From positions 1 through 18,195 of the forward strand of contig DDEI01000101.1 in the NCBI GenBank assembly GCA_002336675.1: 18,195 nt of DNA. Direction: 5' to 3'. Below are positions 15,757 to 18,195 of the stretch, piece by piece (position 1 is the first letter of the stretch; each line of letters begins with the position of its first letter). The notes under the pieces are model-generated. The model saw only the letters and a program-made list of their open reading frames with translations, was not told the origin of the DNA and did no database searches. The position numbers and the translations under genes were made by a program. The DNA comes from Flavobacteriales bacterium UBA1958 (GTDB taxonomy: Bacteria > Bacteroidota > Bacteroidia > Flavobacteriales_D > Sanyastnellaceae).

Positions 15757-17007
15757 ATGAAAGATCCTAAGTTTTCTCCTGAGAGTTTAATGATGTCTTA
15801 TGGCTATAAACCAGAATTATCTGAGGGTGCTATTAAACCACCCGTATTTCAGACCTCTACTTTTGTTTTCAAAACAGCTGAAGAAGGAAAAGCCTTTTTC
15901 GAGATCGCTTACGGTATACGAGGTAAAGAGGAAGAGGAAGAACTAGGGTTGATCTACAGCAGAATAAACAATCCTAATCTCGAGATCCTTGAAAACAGGC
16001 TTTGTTTATGGGATAAAGCAGATGACTGCGCCGTCTTTGAGAGCGGTATGTCTGCTATCAGCACAGTTCTATTGGAATTCTTAAAACCTGGAGATTTACT
16101 TTTATTCAGTTCTCCTGTATATGGTGGGACTGACCACTTTATAAATCACTTTCTGCCTAAAATAGGTGTACACGCCGTAGGCTTCACTCCTAACCAGACC
16201 AAAGAAGAAATTATACAACTCATAGAAGACACGGGTAAAGCAGACAAGCTAGCTATGGTTTACATAGAAACTCCTGCCAACCCTACGAATGCCCTCATAG
16301 ATATAAGTGAATGTAAAGAAATAGCTGATCATTTCTCTACGGATGAAAAGCAAGTGTATTTAACTACAGACAATACTTACATGGGGCCTTTATGGAGCCA
16401 CCCTTTAGGTTTAGGTGCTGATTTAGTACTTTATTCTGCCACTAAATACATAGGAGGTCACAGTGATCTTATAGCTGGTGCAGTTCTAGGAAATGCGGAG
16501 CTTATGCAGCGTGTAAAAGTGCTGAGAACCTTCTTGGGGAATATGGCTTCGCCGAACACGTGTTGGCTGCTCACTAGAAGTTTAGAGACGTTAAAGGTGA
16601 GAATGGATCAGCAAGCAAAGAATGCTATGGTTGTAGCTGATTTCTTGAATAACCATGAGCTAGTAAACAAAGTTTCTTACTTAGGTCTGATAGAGGAAGG
16701 AACAGAGGAATATGAGCTTTATAAAAAGCAATATTCTTCTCCTGGCGCTATGATCTCATTCTACATTAAAGGCGGAGAAAAAGAGGCTTTCGTTTTCCTT
16801 AATAACTTAGAATTATTTAAGCTAGCGGTAAGCTTGGGGAGTACAGAAAGTTTAGCTCAGCACCCAGCTAGCATGACTCACATAGGCTTAGAACCTGCTC
16901 ACAAGGAGAATATAGGCATCACTGACCAGCTCGTTAGACTTTCCATAGGAGTAGAAAATGCAGACGACTTGATTACCGACATTTCAAATGCTTTTAACTC
17001 AATTTAG
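15757..17007 (+). CDS. Cys/Met-metabolism PLP enzyme (methionine gamma-lyase / cystathionine gamma-synthase family)
   Basis: This 416-residue cytoplasmic enzyme has the fold-type I PLP architecture of trans-sulfuration enzymes. Seen motifs: PPVFQTSTFVF (28-38), phosphate-binding YSRINNPN (67-74, with Tyr67 and Arg69), FESGMSA (94-100), SSPVYGGT (118-125, Tyr122), ETPANPT (171-177), Asp205 in TTDNTY, Lys230 in SATKYIGGHSD (227-237) and SLGSTESLAQHPASMTH (359-375). The family acts on methionine, cystathionine or O-acyl-homoserine. A Lys/Glu-rich insertion (about 50-66) before the YSR motif and Gly124 at the position of Cys116 of P. putida methionine gamma-lyase place it in a separate subfamily, often labelled 'cystathionine gamma-synthase family protein'. 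The divergent Lrp regulator favours a catabolic methionine gamma-lyase-like role. I am sure of the family, not the exact reaction. Confidence 0.9.
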   Translation: MKDPKFSPESLMMSYGYKPELSEGAIKPPVFQTSTFVFKTAEEGKAFFEIAYGIRGKEEEEELGLIYSRINNPNLEILENRLCLWDKADDCAVFESGMSAISTVLLEFLKPGDLLLFSSPVYGGTDHFINHFLPKIGVHAVGFTPNQTKEEIIQLIEDTGKADKLAMVYIETPANPTNALIDISECKEIADHFSTDEKQVYLTTDNTYMGPLWSHPLGLGADLVLYSATKYIGGHSDLIAGAVLGNAELMQRVKVLRTFLGNMASPNTCWLLTRSLETLKVRMDQQAKNAMVVADFLNNHELVNKVSYLGLIEEGTEEYELYKKQYSSPGAMISFYIKGGEKEAFVFLNNLELFKLAVSLGSTESLAQHPASMTHIGLEPAHKENIGITDQLVRLSIGVENADDLITDISNAFNSI

Positions 17008-17052
17008 TCTGAGTTAGAAACCAAGATTTTAAAAAGCGAGCAAAACGTATAA

Positions 17053-17871
17053 CTACTGAATTACTATTCTGTTTCTCCTCACCTGGTTAGAGGTAGAAAG
17101 CTCTAAAATATACAATCCTTGAGCTAAGCTAGAAACCTCTAAAAGAAGATTGGAAACAGATCGTTTCTTAATCATTAGCTTACCAGATGAATCGTATAGC
17201 TTAATAACCGTCTCAGTGCCATTTAAAACTCCCAGGTCCACCATTAAGTTGGTCGATACTGGATTAGGATAAATAAGTACCGATGACCCCTCTAATTCAT
17301 TACTTATCGAAGTACTCTCGCACTCTCCTTCTGTCCATGAAGTAACTCCTCCGTAATTGAACGCATGGCACTCATTAGAGTAAGTGATGCTATCACACCC
17401 ACAAACAGGAGCATATTCTTCTGTACAAAATACTTGCTCATCGATTTGAGATTCATCCACACATTGAGTGGCACACTCTCCTTCTGTCCATGAAGTTACC
17501 CCACCGTAATTAAACGCATAGCATTCATTAGAATAAGTGATACTATCACAACCACAAACAGGGTCATATTGGCTTGTGCACAGCACATCTTCATCGATCT
17601 GGAGCTCATCAACGCATACAATCTCATTTTCATCACATATTCCATCACCATCTGAATCATTCAAACATTCGCAAAAACAGTCTTCAGTAATTACACAATT
17701 AATCTCATCTATATTCGTGTAAAAAACAGTATACGTCGCTGGATCAAGGAATTCACATTCACAATCTACTATAATAACATCATATTCTTCGCAGTCTATT
17801 TGAGATTGGGATGTTAAAGTGCAAAGCACATAACATATTCCAAAGAAAATATATTTTAAATTCATGTTCAT
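17053..17871 (-). CDS. Secreted T9SS protein with two tandem Kazal-type protease-inhibitor domains
   Basis: This is a 272-residue exported protein. A signal peptide (1 to about 23, ending SQSQ) leads to a Cys-rich acidic region (24-85) containing a calcium-binding-like DSDGDGICDE (72-81). Two 48-residue Kazal-like domains follow (Cys86-Cys133 and Cys137-Cys184), each with PVCGCDSITYSNEC as the hallmark. A type A T9SS sorting domain (about 198-272) has LIYPNPVSTNLMVDL, GKLMIKK, GLYILELS and a final RNRIVIQ. Kazal domains block serine proteases by presenting a rigid loop. Aligned to turkey ovomucoid third domain (CTLEYRPLCG), the P1 residues here are Ser100 (CTSQYDPVCG) and Glu151 (CTEEYAPVCG). 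The protein should be secreted through T9SS and anchored or released at the surface. Met1 and Met3 are both possible starts. It lies 20 bases after the unrecognised gene on its 5' side. Inhibitor activity is inferred, not shown. Confidence 0.85.
   Translation of the reverse strand: MNMNLKYIFFGICYVLCTLTSQSQIDCEEYDVIIVDCECEFLDPATYTVFYTNIDEINCVITEDCFCECLNDSDGDGICDENEIVCVDELQIDEDVLCTSQYDPVCGCDSITYSNECYAFNYGGVTSWTEGECATQCVDESQIDEQVFCTEEYAPVCGCDSITYSNECHAFNYGGVTSWTEGECESTSISNELEGSSVLIYPNPVSTNLMVDLGVLNGTETVIKLYDSSGKLMIKKRSVSNLLLEVSSLAQGLYILELSTSNQVRRNRIVIQ
17320..17616 (-). repeat. Tandem duplication encoding the two Kazal domains (144 bases each, 9-base linker)
   Basis: The units are 17473-17616 and 17320-17463, each 48 codons, separated by three codons (ATQ). 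The proteins match at 41 of 48 positions. By my hand count, codons 1-18 differ by six replacements and seven silent changes, whereas codons 19-48 differ by one replacement (Tyr/His) and eight silent changes. The scaffold is therefore conserved while the protease-contact segment has diverged. Confidence 0.9.
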
Positions 17872-17891
17872 TTTTTAGTGAGTTTTAAATT

Positions 17892-18195
17892 TTAGAAGTT
17901 CTTCAATTTCTTTCCAAACGAAGAATAAGTAAACCCTGCATTTGTTAATCCAAAATTATTAGATGGATAAATTACTGGGTCACCAAAATATCTATTATAA
18001 ATACCTAGTTCATTAAACATCTCAGGATTAAGATTAAATGATGAGGTAGAAGTCTGAAATATATTTGTCGCAGTATTTTGATAAGGTAAATCAGCCGTCC
18101 CTCCCTGAAGAGAGTATATATATCCAGGCAGAAGAAACCCCCCATTATTACTTATTGAGGAGACTGAGCTGGTACTATTTGGATCAAAGTCACTT
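17892..18195 (-). CDS. 3' end of an unrecognised protein, start outside the window
   Basis: Reading the minus strand from the right edge gives 100 open codons and a TAA at 17894-17892; the start lies beyond the window. The visible C-terminus is rich in Asn, Ser, Thr and Gly with scattered aromatics, for example GGFLLPGYIYSLQGGTADL and GIYNRYFGDPVIYPSNNFG, and ends SFGKKLKNF. It carries no T9SS sorting motif and no transmembrane segment. The terminal Phe and the aromatic pattern could fit an outer-membrane or surface protein, but this is weak. I recognise no family. It is on the same strand as the Kazal gene, which begins 20 bases downstream, so the two are probably in one transcript. Confidence 0.65.
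   Translation of the reverse strand, partial: SDFDPNSTSSVSSISNNGGFLLPGYIYSLQGGTADLPYQNTATNIFQTSTSSFNLNPEMFNELGIYNRYFGDPVIYPSNNFGLTNAGFTYSSFGKKLKNF

Overview
The window looks like chromosomal DNA of a free-living, AT-rich member of the Bacteroidota, probably a marine flavobacterium-like lineage. Three things point there. Two genes end in type IX secretion (T9SS) C-terminal sorting domains. Several lipoprotein or secreted-protein genes have Bacteroidota-style signals. Leaders are A-rich with few Shine-Dalgarno sites, and two well-placed promoter boxes match the Bacteroidota -7 consensus TAnnTTTG. I see no rRNA, tRNA, CRISPR array, insertion sequence, prophage or transposase.

Layout. 1-1886 (minus): the catalytic part of a secreted endonuclease I, cut by the window edge, preceded by a lipoprotein with an Asp-box/Ycf48-like beta-propeller. 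2064-2646 (plus): a 5'-truncated remnant of a T9SS cargo protein with no methionine codon in its frame, closed by a strong terminator. 2645-7929 (minus): a likely four-gene operon of fatty acid desaturase, DEAD-box RNA helicase with RG tail and DbpA-like RNA-binding domain, MltG lytic transglycosylase, and a sorbosone/glucose dehydrogenase-like lipoprotein. The last three genes abut or overlap. 7930-8163: a divergent promoter region. 8164-14504 (plus): a BtuB-like TonB-dependent receptor, a small lipoprotein, an ABC exporter half-transporter, and a GT39/ArnT-like membrane glycosyltransferase. 14654-17007: a PH-domain membrane protein and an Lrp/AsnC regulator (minus), divergent from a Cys/Met-metabolism PLP enzyme (plus), with a dyad-rich control region between them. 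17053-18195 (minus): a secreted T9SS protein with two Kazal-type inhibitor repeats, 20 bases downstream of an unrecognised gene cut by the right edge.

How the genes work together. The desaturase-helicase pair suggests a membrane-fluidity and RNA-structure (possibly cold-response) unit joined to envelope genes. The Lrp/PLP-lyase pair resembles the known mdeR/mdeA arrangement of Pseudomonas putida, an Lrp-type activator beside methionine gamma-lyase. The secreted nuclease and the Kazal protein fit an extracellular-degradation and defence lifestyle. I found no clear multi-gene novel defence or mobile system. The most intriguing signal is the tandem Kazal protein: its two copies differ in protein sequence almost only at the protease-contact loop, while silent differences are spread along their whole length.
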